NCBI RefSeq assembly: GCF_021129305.1
Contig: NZ_JAJOMB010000015.1
Coordinates: 175,158-239,157 of the forward strand
DNA from: Kineosporia babensis
GTDB taxonomy: Bacteria; Actinomycetota; Actinomycetes; Actinomycetales; Kineosporiaceae
Length of the DNA stretch: 64,000 bases
Reading direction: 5' to 3'
The translations under genes were made by a program, and so were the position numbers. Shown here one piece after another: positions 18,128-27,283 of this stretch. The notes beneath the pieces were generated by a model. That model did not search any database, had not been told where the DNA came from, and was given only the letters and a program-made list of their open reading frames with translations. Each line of letters begins with the position of its first letter. The first letter of the stretch is position 1.

Positions 18128-18517
18128 TCGCAGGTCCCTGAGCCCACGATCGGCGGCACGTGAGCAGGGTTGCTCACCCACAGCGGATTCCCGGGGCCAG
18201 CGCCTGCGTGTGCTGCTCGCCCAAGTGGCGCGCGGGGCGCTGATGGCGTGGTGGTGATCGTGTGCACAGGGGGCGCGGCTGGGCCGATTCCTGGGCAGGC
18301 TCCTAATACCGCACGGTGGCCATCGACGAGGCCCTGGTCATCCTCCTGGCCGGCGAGATCGCCGGGGCCGGTCTGATTATCTCACGACTTCCGAGCGGTG
18401 AAGGGCTGCAGCCCAACCGCTTACCGGGGGCGCTCGCCCATGAAAGGCTCTCCTCTTGGAGAGGTTAATCGGCCGCTGGTCCACGTATTCTGCTCGCTTC
18501 CAGCGACTTTGCGGTTC
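18128..18517. other. Non-coding stretch before DUF222/HNH gene A
   Basis: About 390 bases lie between the TetR stop and the conserved leader of the DUF222 gene. Short open frames here (for example 18170-18376) lack ribosome-binding sites and recognisable domains. No tRNA or clear terminator hairpin was seen. Confidence 0.5.
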
Positions 18518-18593
18518 TGTCGGTGGTGTCGTCTAGTATCAATGGTGTCGCGGTGGGGGCCGCGAAAAGTACCTTGAGGTGGGGGTGTTCAGC
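18518..18593 (+). promoter_or_regulatory. Structured leader of DUF222/HNH gene A
   Basis: Aligned with the leader of the second DUF222 gene (62344-62418), it shares TGTCGGTGGTG, a TAGTaT -10-like box (18534-18539), a hairpin (stem 18549-18553 with 18560-18564, loop TGGGGG), then AAAGTA (18566-18571), TGAGG and GGGTGTT just before the start codon. A start of transcription about seven bases past the -10 would put the hairpin at the very 5' end of the mRNA. Four of the five stem pairs differ between copies and all remain paired. Confidence 0.65.
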
Positions 18594-20843
18594 GTGGGGG
18601 CACTGGCTGAAGGGCGTCTGAGGCACTCCGTCCCGGAGCGGGTCGTCGGGATGTTCGAGCAACTACGACACCAATTAGAGACGTTGTGCGCGCCTTCCTC
18701 GCAATCTCACGGCGCGATAGCTGGAGACCCGGGCGGAGCGCGACTCGAATCGGCGTCCAAAGCAGCCGACATGTACGGGTGGGTGGATGAAACGCTCGCC
18801 CGCGAGCTTCTGATCCGGTGTCTGCAGGCGGACCAAGCCCGTTCGCTGGCCCGGGCGGTCGAGGAGGTGCCCGAGGCTCGGCGAAGCGTGGCGAAAAAGC
18901 CATTCCACAACGGGTCTTCGAAGTACCGCGCGTTCCCGCAGGCTCCAAGGGCCCGGGACGGCGCCATGCCTCCCGCCGATGTCAGCGCCAATACCCGGAG
19001 TGATGGAGATGCCAGTGCCGAGCGTGAAGTTGATCTCGACAATGCCGGAGCAGGCTCGATCTCGTCGCAGAAGCTCGTGGCCTCGCGTCTGGCCCCCGAG
19101 TTCACCCGCCATCCACTGACCGCCGCGGGCGACGTGGCCGTAGCGCTGTGCCTGGTGCACGACCTGCCCCGGATCATGGCCCTGTTCGACCAAGGGCGTC
19201 TGGACCAGCCCCGAGCCGACCTGATCGCCCGCGCCCTGCGTCAGGCCTGCGACGACCTTCCTCAGCTGGAACCAGGTAGCGACGAATGGATTCTGCTGGA
19301 AGCCACCCTGGCGGCGCAGGCTCCGGCCCTGACCTACGGCGCGCTGAAGCGGCTCATCAAGCGACTGCTGCTCCAACTGCTTCCAGACGGCGGCGACGCG
19401 GCTCATGCCCAGGAGATGCGCGGCCGTCACATCAAGGTGGAAGCCGCACCCCACGGCATGGCCCTGATCACCGGACTGGTCTCGGCCGAGGCCGGTCAGT
19501 TGCTGGACGGGTTTCTGGATGCAGCTGCCGACGCCGCTCGCGATCAGGCCGAGGCCGACGGTGTACCTGACGAGCGCACCCATTCCCAGCGCCGGGCCGA
19601 TGTGCTGGCCGCGCTGCTCCTGGCCTTGACCGACGGCGTGGCCATCCCGCTGGTTCCCGATCCCCGCCACGAGTCCCAGGCCGAACCGGACCACGAAGGC
19701 ACAGCTGACCAGGGCAACGAGCCTCAACGCAGGGAAGCATCCGAAGAAGACGAGAGCTCCGATCCAGCAAGTTCATCCGTTTCGGTTCCCGATGCCTTTC
19801 GCCGTGAGCACGAAGCAGATCTGGACGAGATGGAAGCCCATCGGCAGCAGGTGTTCACCAGCCTCGGTTTTCCACCCGTGCCCGAAGGGATGATCCCGGC
19901 CTGGTGGCAGCTACAGAACCCACTCAAGGCCAAGACCGGCAAGGTGCATCTGGAAGTGGCCATCACCGACACCACCCTGTTCAGGCAGGACAACATCCCC
20001 GCTCTGCTCCACCGGTACGGCGTGATCAGCGCCGGGCACGCCCGGCAACTGGCCGCCCACCCCGAGCGGATCACCGTGATCGTCCTACCCGGAGCCTGCG
20101 CACACCCCGACTCCATGGTCCACACCGGTACCGACAGCAACCATGCCCAGCCCAGCAACCTTGCCCAGCCCAGCAACCTTGTCCGGCCCAGCACTTGTCC
20201 GGCAGGCCTGGACCATGACCTACCCCAGGCCCGCCGCTACCGTCCTGGGCCGGCTCTGGCTCGGCAGATCGTCTCCCGATACCGCGAGTGCACCTTCCCA
20301 GGATGTACCGTCGCCGCCGAGCGCTGCGACTTCGACCACATGAAACCCTTTCAACAGGGCGGTTATTCGTGCGTGTGCAACATGCATCCGGCATGCCGCG
20401 GGCATCATCGCCTGAAGACCTTCGGCGCCTGGCAAGCTCGATCGGCCCACCCGGACGAGCCGTATCCGCCGGGCACCATCGTCTGGACCACTCCCGACGG
20501 TACCGACCACCACAACCCGCCGCCCTGCCTCCCCGGCATGCCCGGATGGAGCCTGAACGCCATCCCGCAACAGCCTCAAACCGCAGCATGTTCAGCCACC
20601 GACCGCGGAACAGCTTCTGACCGCCAATCCGCCGCAGACCGCATGCCTTCAGCCGACCGCACCGCCCGCCGCACCCGCCGCTGGGAACGCGAACTTCAGC
20701 GATACCTCAACCACCCGAAACAGAGTCAGAATGAGCGCTCAGCTAAACCTCATCCGCCCCTCCCACCCGTCCCCAGGCCACCGCATGCCCCCTGGGGCGA
20801 AGCAACCGGCATCTACCCAGAACTCGGCGAACCCGACTTCTGA
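18594..20843 (+). CDS. DUF222 and HNH endonuclease domain protein (REP13E12-like), copy A
   Basis: A 749-residue protein. The DUF222 region (about 150-350) includes LVASRLAPEFTRHPLTAAGD and RADLIARALRQACDD. The HNH nuclease near residues 565-610 has CTFPGC, then CDFDHMKPFQQGG and CRGHHRLK, preserving the zinc cysteines and catalytic histidines. Two long acidic linkers flank DUF222. GTG starts at 18579 and 18585 are in frame, but 18594 aligns with the start of copy B and sits behind GAGGTGGGGG. The family is abundant and repeated in actinobacterial genomes (13E12 repeats in mycobacteria); its role is unproven, and mobile or homing-like DNA cleavage is a guess. Confidence 0.9.
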   Translation: MGALAEGRLRHSVPERVVGMFEQLRHQLETLCAPSSQSHGAIAGDPGGARLESASKAADMYGWVDETLARELLIRCLQADQARSLARAVEEVPEARRSVAKKPFHNGSSKYRAFPQAPRARDGAMPPADVSANTRSDGDASAEREVDLDNAGAGSISSQKLVASRLAPEFTRHPLTAAGDVAVALCLVHDLPRIMALFDQGRLDQPRADLIARALRQACDDLPQLEPGSDEWILLEATLAAQAPALTYGALKRLIKRLLLQLLPDGGDAAHAQEMRGRHIKVEAAPHGMALITGLVSAEAGQLLDGFLDAAADAARDQAEADGVPDERTHSQRRADVLAALLLALTDGVAIPLVPDPRHESQAEPDHEGTADQGNEPQRREASEEDESSDPASSSVSVPDAFRREHEADLDEMEAHRQQVFTSLGFPPVPEGMIPAWWQLQNPLKAKTGKVHLEVAITDTTLFRQDNIPALLHRYGVISAGHARQLAAHPERITVIVLPGACAHPDSMVHTGTDSNHAQPSNLAQPSNLVRPSTCPAGLDHDLPQARRYRPGPALARQIVSRYRECTFPGCTVAAERCDFDHMKPFQQGGYSCVCNMHPACRGHHRLKTFGAWQARSAHPDEPYPPGTIVWTTPDGTDHHNPPPCLPGMPGWSLNAIPQQPQTAACSATDRGTASDRQSAADRMPSADRTARRTRRWERELQRYLNHPKQSQNERSAKPHPPLPPVPRPPHAPWGEATGIYPELGEPDF
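20145..20180 (+). repeat. 18-bp tandem duplication in DUF222/HNH gene A
   Basis: Two exact copies of GCCCAGCCCAGCAACCTT plus a third, degenerate partial copy encode AQPSNL repeats in the linker before the HNH domain. Confidence 0.85.
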
Positions 20844-20902
20844 TCGACCCACCACCGCAGTGGGCACGCTGGAGCAACCTGCGCTGGGAGTACCGTGGCC
20901 AG

Positions 20903-21649
20903 ATGACGAAAGTTGCGGTGATCAGTGGGGCCAGCAGCGGGATCGGCGCGGCCACCGCGCGAGGGCTGGCCCGGGCCGGCTACGACGTGGTGCTCCTGGC
21001 CCGCCGGGAAGAGCGCCTCAAGGAGCTGTGCGCGCAGATCGGTGAGCAGGCCAGCGACCACGTGCTGGACGTGACCGATGCCGAGGCGGTCAAGGCCTTC
21101 GCACAGACCGTCGAGCGGTGTGACGTGCTGGTCAACAACGCCGGCGGTGCGGTCGGCGCCGACCCGGTCCTGAGCGCCGACCCGGCCGACTGGCGGGCGA
21201 TGTACGAGGTCAACGTGATCGGTCCGCTGCAGCTGACCCAGGCCCTGGCGCCGAAGATGAAGCACACCGACGACGGCGTGATCGTGGTGCTCACCTCCAC
21301 CGCGGCCGATGTGCTCTACGAGGGCGGCGGCGGGTACACCGCGGCCAAGCACGGTGAGCATGCCCTGGCCGGGACGCTGCGGCTGGAGCTGTGCGGCGAG
21401 CCGATCCGGGTGATCGAGATCCAGCCGGGAATGGTTGCCACGCCCGAGTTCTCGCTCAATCGTTTCGGCGGTGACCAGGCCAAGGCCGATGCGGTGTACG
21501 CCGGTGTGGCCGAGCCCCTGACCGCCGACGACGTGGCCGACACCATCGTCTGGTCGATCACCCGGCCGCGGCACGTCAACGTGGATCTGCTGGTCCTGCG
21601 TCCCCGCGCCCAGGCCGCTCAGCACAAGGTTCACCGCACCAAGGAGTAA
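20903..21649 (+). CDS. Short-chain dehydrogenase/reductase
   Basis: A 248-residue classical SDR. The cofactor loop is ISGASSGIGAATARG, followed by VLVNNAGG, the catalytic serine in VVLTSTAADVL and the YTAAK catalytic Tyr/Lys. An Arg-Arg after the second strand (LLARREERL) favours NADP(H). Overall it resembles YdfG-like 3-hydroxyacid dehydrogenases. TACCGT lies six bases before the ATG, which suggests a leaderless transcript. The WYL regulator gene follows after 3 bases, so they form an operon. Confidence 0.92.
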   Translation: MTKVAVISGASSGIGAATARGLARAGYDVVLLARREERLKELCAQIGEQASDHVLDVTDAEAVKAFAQTVERCDVLVNNAGGAVGADPVLSADPADWRAMYEVNVIGPLQLTQALAPKMKHTDDGVIVVLTSTAADVLYEGGGGYTAAKHGEHALAGTLRLELCGEPIRVIEIQPGMVATPEFSLNRFGGDQAKADAVYAGVAEPLTADDVADTIVWSITRPRHVNVDLLVLRPRAQAAQHKVHRTKE

Positions 21650-21652
21650 GTG

Positions 21653-22618
21653 ATGAGGTCGGAGCGTCTCCTGTCGATCATGCTGCTCCTCCAGACACAT
21701 GGGCAGCTGAGCGCAGGCACCCTGGCCGAGCGGCTGGAGGTGTCTACGCGCACGATCATGCGGGACGTGGAGGCGCTCTCGGCCTCGGGGGTGCCGGTGT
21801 ACTCGCTGCGCGGGCCGCACGGCGGAATTGCGCTGCTGCCGGGCTACCGCACTGACGTCACGGGCCTCACCGCTGACGAGTCCCGTGCGCTGTTCGTACT
21901 GCTCAGCGGCGAGGTGCACAGCGATCTTGGGCTCGGCGAGGCGATCACCTCGGCGCTGCGCAAGGTGATGGCCGCGCTGCCCTCGGTGCATCGGCCCGAC
22001 GCGGATCTGGTCAGCCGTCGCATCCTGGTCGACCCTTCGCGATGGCGCGGGGCCGGGGCCCAGCCGGCCGTCGAATTGGAGACGCTGCAACAGGCAGTGT
22101 TCGCCGACAAACGTCTGTGGTTGCGCTACCGGCACGGCGGTGACCACGTCGAGGGCAGCTACACGGTGGATCCGCACGGCCTGGTCAGCAAGGCCGGAAC
22201 CTGGTATCTCGTTGCCGAACATCGCTCACAGGCCAGGCTTTTCCGGGCTGATCGGGTGCGTGAGGCGCGGGTTCTCGACCAGGATGTGAGGCGGGCGGAC
22301 GGTCGGCTTCTACCCCAGATCTGGGACGGTTTACGCCGGGAGATCGACGATGCGCCGGCTCCCGTACGGGTTGAGGTCCGGGTGAAACGTGCTGTCCTAC
22401 CGTTGTTCCTGCGCCTTCACGAGACCGATCGGGCGCCGGACACCGAGCTGGAGGAGGACGGCGCGGAGCACGTGCGGGCCACGCTCGCCCTGCGTGGCCT
22501 GCACGCGGGGAACATGCTGCTGGCGTTCGGGCCCGACGTGGAGGTGCTGTCGCCGCCCGAGCTCCGGGAACTGCTGGGCCGGCGAGCTCAGGAAACTTCT
22601 CGGCAGTACCTGAACTGA
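21653..22618 (+). CDS. WYL-domain transcriptional regulator (YafY-type)
   Basis: A 321-residue protein has an N-terminal winged helix-turn-helix (RLLSIMLLLQTHGQLSAGTL, LEVSTRTIMRDVEALS) and a WYL domain. The namesake motif appears as GTWYLVAEH, with RLFRADRVREARVLD after it. A C-terminal WCX extension completes the family layout. WYL proteins bind nucleic-acid or nucleotide ligands and often control stress genes. The ATG at 21653 is preferred over the adjacent GTG at 21650 for spacing from AAGGAG. A dyad follows immediately downstream. Confidence 0.92.
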   Translation: MRSERLLSIMLLLQTHGQLSAGTLAERLEVSTRTIMRDVEALSASGVPVYSLRGPHGGIALLPGYRTDVTGLTADESRALFVLLSGEVHSDLGLGEAITSALRKVMAALPSVHRPDADLVSRRILVDPSRWRGAGAQPAVELETLQQAVFADKRLWLRYRHGGDHVEGSYTVDPHGLVSKAGTWYLVAEHRSQARLFRADRVREARVLDQDVRRADGRLLPQIWDGLRREIDDAPAPVRVEVRVKRAVLPLFLRLHETDRAPDTELEEDGAEHVRATLALRGLHAGNMLLAFGPDVEVLSPPELRELLGRRAQETSRQYLN

Positions 22619-22620
22619 AT

Positions 22621-22637
22621 ATGACAGAAGGTGTCAT
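22621..22637. promoter_or_regulatory. Inverted repeat between the WYL regulator and the SnoaL-like gene
   Basis: ATGACA-gaagg-TGTCAT is a perfect 6-bp dyad with 5-base spacer, starting 3 bases after the WYL stop and ~56 bases before the next gene. It is a plausible operator for the WYL regulator on the downstream gene. Confidence 0.45.
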
Positions 22638-22692
22638 GTACCAGAGGGAGGCTGCTCACCGGAAGAACCGAAAACCTCCTGAGGAGAGCATG

Positions 22693-23118
22693 ATGAGCAC
22701 TGTCCCTGCCAGCAGCAACGCCCGTACCGAGAGCACAGCCACCGCCTACTTCGAGGCCTGGACCACCGGCGACGTCGACACCGCGCTGAAGTACGTCGCC
22801 CCCGACGTGCTGGCCCTCACGCCGAACGGCCGGATCGAGGGCGCCGAGGCATTCCGTGGGTTCGTCGGCAACTTCACCTCGCGCATCACCCGGATCGAAC
22901 TGCTGAAGCTCGTCGCGGACGACGAGAGCGCGGTGCTGTTCTACGAGAGCGACACCGACGCCTCCCAGGGCGCGCTGGCCGCGGAGTACCTGACCGTCCA
23001 GGACGGCCTGATCACCGTGGCCCGCTACGCCTTCGACCGGCTGCCCTTTGTCCAGGCTGCCCAGGCCCAGCAGACTCAAGCCCAGCAGACCCAAGCCCAG
23101 CAGGCTCAAGCCCAGTAG
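22693..23118 (+). CDS. SnoaL/NTF2-like domain protein
   Basis: A 141-residue protein with the small cone-shaped NTF2-like fold: ATAYFEAWTTGDVDTALKYV at the N-terminus, then DVLALTPNGRIEGAEAFRGF and a C-terminal beta sheet. The family binds or isomerises small hydrophobic molecules, but no activity can be assigned. The ATG at 22693 follows GAGGAG; adjacent ATG 22690 is the alternative. The last ~19 residues are Gln/Ala repeats made by a 15-bp tandem array that runs into the stop codon. It may be controlled by the upstream WYL gene. Confidence 0.82.
   Translation: MSTVPASSNARTESTATAYFEAWTTGDVDTALKYVAPDVLALTPNGRIEGAEAFRGFVGNFTSRITRIELLKLVADDESAVLFYESDTDASQGALAAEYLTVQDGLITVARYAFDRLPFVQAAQAQQTQAQQTQAQQAQAQ
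23062..23118 (+). repeat. 15-bp tandem repeat at the 3' end of the SnoaL-like gene
   Basis: Four units of CARGCCCAGCAGRCY (the last truncated by the TAG) encode QAQQT-type repeats and include the stop codon. Confidence 0.85.
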
Positions 23119-23169
23119 ATCGAGCAGGCCATCTAGTCACCAACACCGCAAGATGTAACAATTTGTCGC

Positions 23170-23862
23170 GTGAATGCGACGAAGCGTGCACTGATCGTCC
23201 GGGGCGGCTGGGAAGGCCATCAGCCCGTCGCCGCCACCGACCTCTTCATCCCTTTCCTCGAATCGTCCGGCTACCACGTCCAGATCGAGGACAAGCCGGC
23301 CGTCTACGCCGACGAGGACACCATGAGCAGCATCGATCTGGTGCTGCAGTGCGTCACCATGGCGTCCATCGAGCGGGACGAGGTGCAGGGCCTGCGGAAG
23401 GCGGTGGCGGCGGGCACCGGCCTGGCCGGCTGGCACGGCGGGATCGCCGATTCCTACCGCGGCTCGGCCGACTACGTGCAGTTGGTCGGCGGGCTCTTCG
23501 CCTGTCATCCAGGTAAGGAGCCGGAAAGCAGGGTCGGCGGGGAGACCGACAACTTCATCCCGCACCGCATCGACATTCTCGCCACCGAGCATCCCGTGAC
23601 CACCGGCCTGAAGTCGTTCGACCTGGTCACCGAGCAGTACTGGGTGATGACCGACTCCTACAACCAGGTGCTGGCCACGACCACGGTGGCAGCCCAGTCC
23701 TGGAACGAGTGGTCCAGCCCGATCACCAGCCCGGCCGTCTGGACTCGGCAATGGGGGGCCGGCCGGGTGTTCGTGGCCACGCCCGGTCATTCGCCCGACG
23801 TGCTTCGGACTCCGCAGGTCAAGACCATCGTCGAGAGGGGCATGCAGTGGGCGAGCCGGTGA
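23170..23862 (+). CDS. ThuA-like domain protein
   Basis: A 230-residue protein with the glutamine-amidotransferase-like fold of ThuA (ALIVRGGWEGHQP, GLAGWHGGIADSY, FDLVTEQYWVM). ThuA proteins serve in 3-keto-trehalose and related sugar metabolism and commonly pair with Gfo/Idh dehydrogenases, as here: the next gene overlaps by 16 bases. The GTG start has no ribosome-binding site, but a TAACAAT lies directly upstream with 7 bases to the start, so the mRNA may be leaderless. Confidence 0.88.
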   Translation: MNATKRALIVRGGWEGHQPVAATDLFIPFLESSGYHVQIEDKPAVYADEDTMSSIDLVLQCVTMASIERDEVQGLRKAVAAGTGLAGWHGGIADSYRGSADYVQLVGGLFACHPGKEPESRVGGETDNFIPHRIDILATEHPVTTGLKSFDLVTEQYWVMTDSYNQVLATTTVAAQSWNEWSSPITSPAVWTRQWGAGRVFVATPGHSPDVLRTPQVKTIVERGMQWASR

Positions 23863-24947
23863 AGGACCTGCGGATCGGGGTGATCGGGGCCGGAGCGATC
23901 AGCGGCCAGTATTCGCGCACGCTGCTGCGGCTTGCGCATTTGCCGGTGACCGCCGTCGCCGACCTGAATCCGGACCGGGCCCGGGCTCTGGCCGGTCAGC
24001 ATCCGGGCGCCCGGGTCGACAGCCTGCAGCGCCTGCTGGAAGCCGATGACGTGGATCTGGTTCTGAACCTCACCATTCCGGCGGTGCACGGCGAAATCGC
24101 CCTGGCGGCCACGCGAGCGGGTAAGCACGTTTACGGCGAGAAGCCGCTGGCCCTCACCGTGGAAGAAGGCCGGGCGGTGATCACTTCAGCACAGGACGCT
24201 GGGGTCCTGGTCGGATGCGCGCCGGACACAGTGCTGGGCACGGGTATCCAGACGGCTCGTGCTCTGCTCGACGCCGGCCGGATCGGAGCGCCGGTCGCGG
24301 CAACGGCTTTCATGACGACGCCGGGCCACGAGCGCTGGCACCCGGACCCGGAGTTCCTTTACCGGCCGGGTGGCGGTCCACTGTTCGACATGGGGCCCTA
24401 CTACCTGACGTCGCTGGTGCATCTGCTGGGTCCGGTGGCGAGCGTGACCGGGGTGTCCGCCCGGCCTACCTCGTCTCGGGTGATCGGTAGCGGCCCGCGT
24501 GCGGGAACGGGTTTCGACGTGGAGGTGGACACCCACGTCACCGGGCTGCTCGTGCACGCGTCGGGTGCGGTGTCCACTCTGATGATGAGCTTCGACATCT
24601 GGGCGGCTCAGCTTCCGCGGATCGAGGTCTACGGTTCTTCGGGCAGCCTGTCGGTGCCGGACCCGAACAACTTCTCCGGCGATGTGGAGATTTTCACGTC
24701 GGAGAGCCCGGAGTGGCAGAAGGTCGAGCCGAGCGCCGGGTACGCGGACGGCGGCCGGGGGATCGGGATCGCCGATCTGGCCCAGGCCCTGGCCTCGGGT
24801 GGTGCCCAGCGGGTTTCTGGAGGACTGGCGCTGCATGTGCTCGACGTGATGGAGACCCTGCTGCTGGCCGCCCAGGAAGGCCGGACCCTCCCGATCACCA
24901 CCCCGGCCGAGCGGCCCGATCCGGTGAGCGGGATCGTCTCCCATTGA
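23847..24947 (+). CDS. Gfo/Idh/MocA-family oxidoreductase
   Basis: A 366-residue NAD(P)-dependent sugar dehydrogenase. The N-terminal Rossmann motif is GVIGAGAISGQYSRTLLRL; HVYGEKPLALTVEEGRAV contains the conserved EKP lysine. The C-terminal half is the substrate/dimer domain. The GTG at 23847 follows GAGAGGGG and overlaps the ThuA gene, so the two proteins are coupled and probably act on the same oxidised sugar. The substrate is not evident. Confidence 0.9.
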   Translation: MGEPVKDLRIGVIGAGAISGQYSRTLLRLAHLPVTAVADLNPDRARALAGQHPGARVDSLQRLLEADDVDLVLNLTIPAVHGEIALAATRAGKHVYGEKPLALTVEEGRAVITSAQDAGVLVGCAPDTVLGTGIQTARALLDAGRIGAPVAATAFMTTPGHERWHPDPEFLYRPGGGPLFDMGPYYLTSLVHLLGPVASVTGVSARPTSSRVIGSGPRAGTGFDVEVDTHVTGLLVHASGAVSTLMMSFDIWAAQLPRIEVYGSSGSLSVPDPNNFSGDVEIFTSESPEWQKVEPSAGYADGGRGIGIADLAQALASGGAQRVSGGLALHVLDVMETLLLAAQEGRTLPITTPAERPDPVSGIVSH

Positions 24948-25011
24948 GTAAGACTGTGCAGGTACCTCGTCGCCCCTGACGGATCAACCTGCACAGATCA
25001 ATGGGAGAACA

Positions 25012-26055
25012 ATGCCCTTCACGGTTTCCGCCTACGCCGCCCGGTCCGCGACCGAGCCGCTCGCGCCGTACCAGGTCGAGCGCCGGGACGTCGGCGAGCT
25101 CGATGTCCGGATCGACATCAAATTCTCCGGTATCTGCCACTCCGACATCCACACGGCCCGCAGCGAATGGGGTGCCTCGAACTATCCGGTGGTGGTCGGG
25201 CACGAAATCGCCGGAGTTGTCGCCGAAGTCGGTTCTGGGGTGACCAAGTTCGCGGTGGGCGACCGGGTCGGTGTCGGCTGCATGGTCGACTCCTGCCGCG
25301 AGTGCGAGAGCTGCCGGGCCGGCAACGAGCAGTACTGCAGCAAGGGAAACACCGGCACCTACAACAGCATCGACGCTGAGGGCAAGGTCACCCAGGGCGG
25401 CTACGCCCAGGCGATCGTGGTCACCGAGGATTTCGTCCTGCGCATTCCGGACAGTCTGGAGCTGGACGTAGCGGCGCCGCTGCTGTGCGCCGGGATCACC
25501 AGCTACTCGCCGTTGCGGCACTGGAACGCGGGCCCGGGCAAGAAGGTCGCGGTGATCGGCCTGGGCGGTCTCGGCCACATGGCGGTCCAGCTGGCGCACG
25601 CGATGGGGGCCGAGGTCACAGTGCTCTCGCAGTCGCTGAAGAAGCAGGAGGACGGCCTGAAGCTGGGCGCCACGCACTACTACGCCACCTCCGACCCGGA
25701 GACGTTCCAGCAGCTGGGTTCCACGTTCGACCTGATCGTCAACACGGTCAGCGCGAAGCTGGACATGGGCGCCTACCTGGCCCTGCTCAAGGTCGACGGC
25801 ACGCTGGTCAACGTCGGGGCGCCGGACGAACCGCTCGAGCTGAACGCCTTCGCGCTGATCACGGGCCGCCGCTCCTGGGCCGGCTCGAACATCGGTGGGA
25901 TCGCCGAGACCCAGGAGATGCTCGACTTCTGCGCCGAGCACCGGCTCGGCTCCGAGATCGAGGTGATCCCGGCCGGGAAGATCAACGAGGCCTACGAGCG
26001 GGTGCTGGCCTCCGACGTCCGCTACCGGTTCGTGATCGACACCAGCACGCTGTAA
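25012..26055 (+). CDS. Zinc-dependent alcohol dehydrogenase (CAD/YahK-type)
   Basis: A 347-residue cytosolic medium-chain dehydrogenase. The catalytic zinc site is GICHSD with GHEIAGVV; the structural zinc uses four cysteines in [16 protein letters not shown]. The Rossmann loop is [13 protein letters not shown]. Sequence layout matches NADP-dependent cinnamyl-alcohol-dehydrogenase-like aldehyde reductases (YahK/AdhC). A GGGAG lies upstream of the ATG. It stands apart from the Gfo/Idh gene by 64 bases and probably has its own promoter. Confidence 0.93.
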   Translation: MPFTVSAYAARSATEPLAPYQVERRDVGELDVRIDIKFSGICHSDIHTARSEWGASNYPVVVGHEIAGVVAEVGSGVTKFAVGDRVGVGCMVDSCRECESCRAGNEQYCSKGNTGTYNSIDAEGKVTQGGYAQAIVVTEDFVLRIPDSLELDVAAPLLCAGITSYSPLRHWNAGPGKKVAVIGLGGLGHMAVQLAHAMGAEVTVLSQSLKKQEDGLKLGATHYYATSDPETFQQLGSTFDLIVNTVSAKLDMGAYLALLKVDGTLVNVGAPDEPLELNAFALITGRRSWAGSNIGGIAETQEMLDFCAEHRLGSEIEVIPAGKINEAYERVLASDVRYRFVIDTSTL

Positions 26056-26122
26056 CACCATGATCCTGTAAAGCGGCACAGCCTTTCCTTGTACTTTCGC
26101 AGTTGTCTGATTGAGTACAGGG

Positions 26123-27271
26123 GTGGCTGACTCCCGAGTGAAACCCTGGTCCCGACGGCTCGCGGCCGGTCTCCTGGTCCTCGGCGTATCCGGATGCGGA
26201 TCCGAGAACGCCGACCAGGAACCGGCTGCTACCGATTCGCCCCAGGAGACTCAGGCAACCCAGGGAGCTGAGGCGACCACACCGTCCTCTGGTTCTGAGA
26301 TCGACTTGGGAAGTCCGGAAGAGATCGCTACTGGCATCGAAGTCCCTTGGGGCGTCGCGTTCTTGCCGGACGGTACCGCGCTGGTAGCGGAACGGGACTC
26401 GGCGCGGATCCTGCAGATTCCCGCGAACGGCACCGGCTCGGAGCCGGTCTACGAAGTCCCCGGAGTCGACGCGGCCGGTGAAGGCGGGCTGCTCGGTCTT
26501 GCGGTCTCGCCCGATTATGCCTCGGACGAAACGGTGTACGCGTACTATACGGCCGCCGACGACAACCGCATCGTGCGTTTCCAGCTGGACGGCGGCAGGC
26601 CCGAGGTGATCTTCGAAGGCATCGCGAAGAACTCGTACCACAACGGCGGGCGCATTGCCTTCGGCCCGGACGGCCTGCTCTACGTCGGAACCGGTGATGC
26701 CGGTGACACTTCCACCTCGCAGAACCAGGATAGCGTCAACGGCAAGATTCTTCGGCTGACTCCGGACGGTGATCCGGCGCCGGGCAATCCGGAGAACGAT
26801 TCACCTGTCTACAGTTCTGGCCATCGTAACGTTCAGGGCCTGGCCTGGGACAGCGAAGACCGGCTGTTCGCGGCCGAGTTCGGGCAGAACGAGCTGGACG
26901 AGATCAACCTGATCGAGCCAGGCAAGAACTACGGCTGGCCCGAGGTCGAGGGCGAAGGCGACACCGAGGACGGACGTTTCACCAATCCGCTGGTCACCTG
27001 GCCGACCGATCAGGCCTCGCCGTCCGGTATCGCGATCGCCGGGAACACCTTGTACGTGGCGGCGTTGCGCGGTGAACGACTGTGGACGGTTCCGCTCGCG
27101 GACGGGGAAACCGGCGAGCCGGTCGCGCAGTTCGAGGGAAACTACGGACGGCTGCGCACGGTTGAGGTGGCCCCGGACGGTGCGTTGTGGCTGACTACCT
27201 CGAACACCGACGGACGTGGGGACGTCCAGGACGCCGACGATCGCATCCTGCGGTTCACCCCGATCGGGTAG
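26123..27271 (+). CDS. PQQ-dependent sugar dehydrogenase-like lipoprotein (GSDH family)
   Basis: About 382 residues. A charged N-terminus, hydrophobic run and lipobox (GVSGCGSEN) mark it as an exported lipoprotein. A Thr/Glu-rich spacer of ~35 residues leads to a six-bladed propeller of the soluble glucose/sorbosone dehydrogenase family: VPWGVAFLPDGTALVAERDS, YHNGGRIAFGPDGLLYVGTG, GHRNVQGLAW, FGQNELDEIN and GKNYGWPEV. Such proteins oxidise sugars with PQQ, though many actinobacterial members are untested. Start choice among TTG 26111, GTG 26123 and GTG 26138 is uncertain. Confidence 0.88.
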   Translation: MADSRVKPWSRRLAAGLLVLGVSGCGSENADQEPAATDSPQETQATQGAEATTPSSGSEIDLGSPEEIATGIEVPWGVAFLPDGTALVAERDSARILQIPANGTGSEPVYEVPGVDAAGEGGLLGLAVSPDYASDETVYAYYTAADDNRIVRFQLDGGRPEVIFEGIAKNSYHNGGRIAFGPDGLLYVGTGDAGDTSTSQNQDSVNGKILRLTPDGDPAPGNPENDSPVYSSGHRNVQGLAWDSEDRLFAAEFGQNELDEINLIEPGKNYGWPEVEGEGDTEDGRFTNPLVTWPTDQASPSGIAIAGNTLYVAALRGERLWTVPLADGETGEPVAQFEGNYGRLRTVEVAPDGALWLTTSNTDGRGDVQDADDRILRFTPIG

Positions 27272-27283
27272 GAACAGAAGAGA

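Noticed and set aside
18170..18376. 68-codon open frame upstream of DUF222 gene A
   Set aside because: No ribosome-binding site, no recognisable domain, Pro/Ala/Gly-rich composition.
18518..18593. Possible HEARO/omega-RNA-like element because an HNH gene follows
   Set aside because: Those large RNAs accompany IscB-type RuvC-HNH proteins. The protein here is DUF222-HNH and the leader is under 80 bases with one small hairpin.
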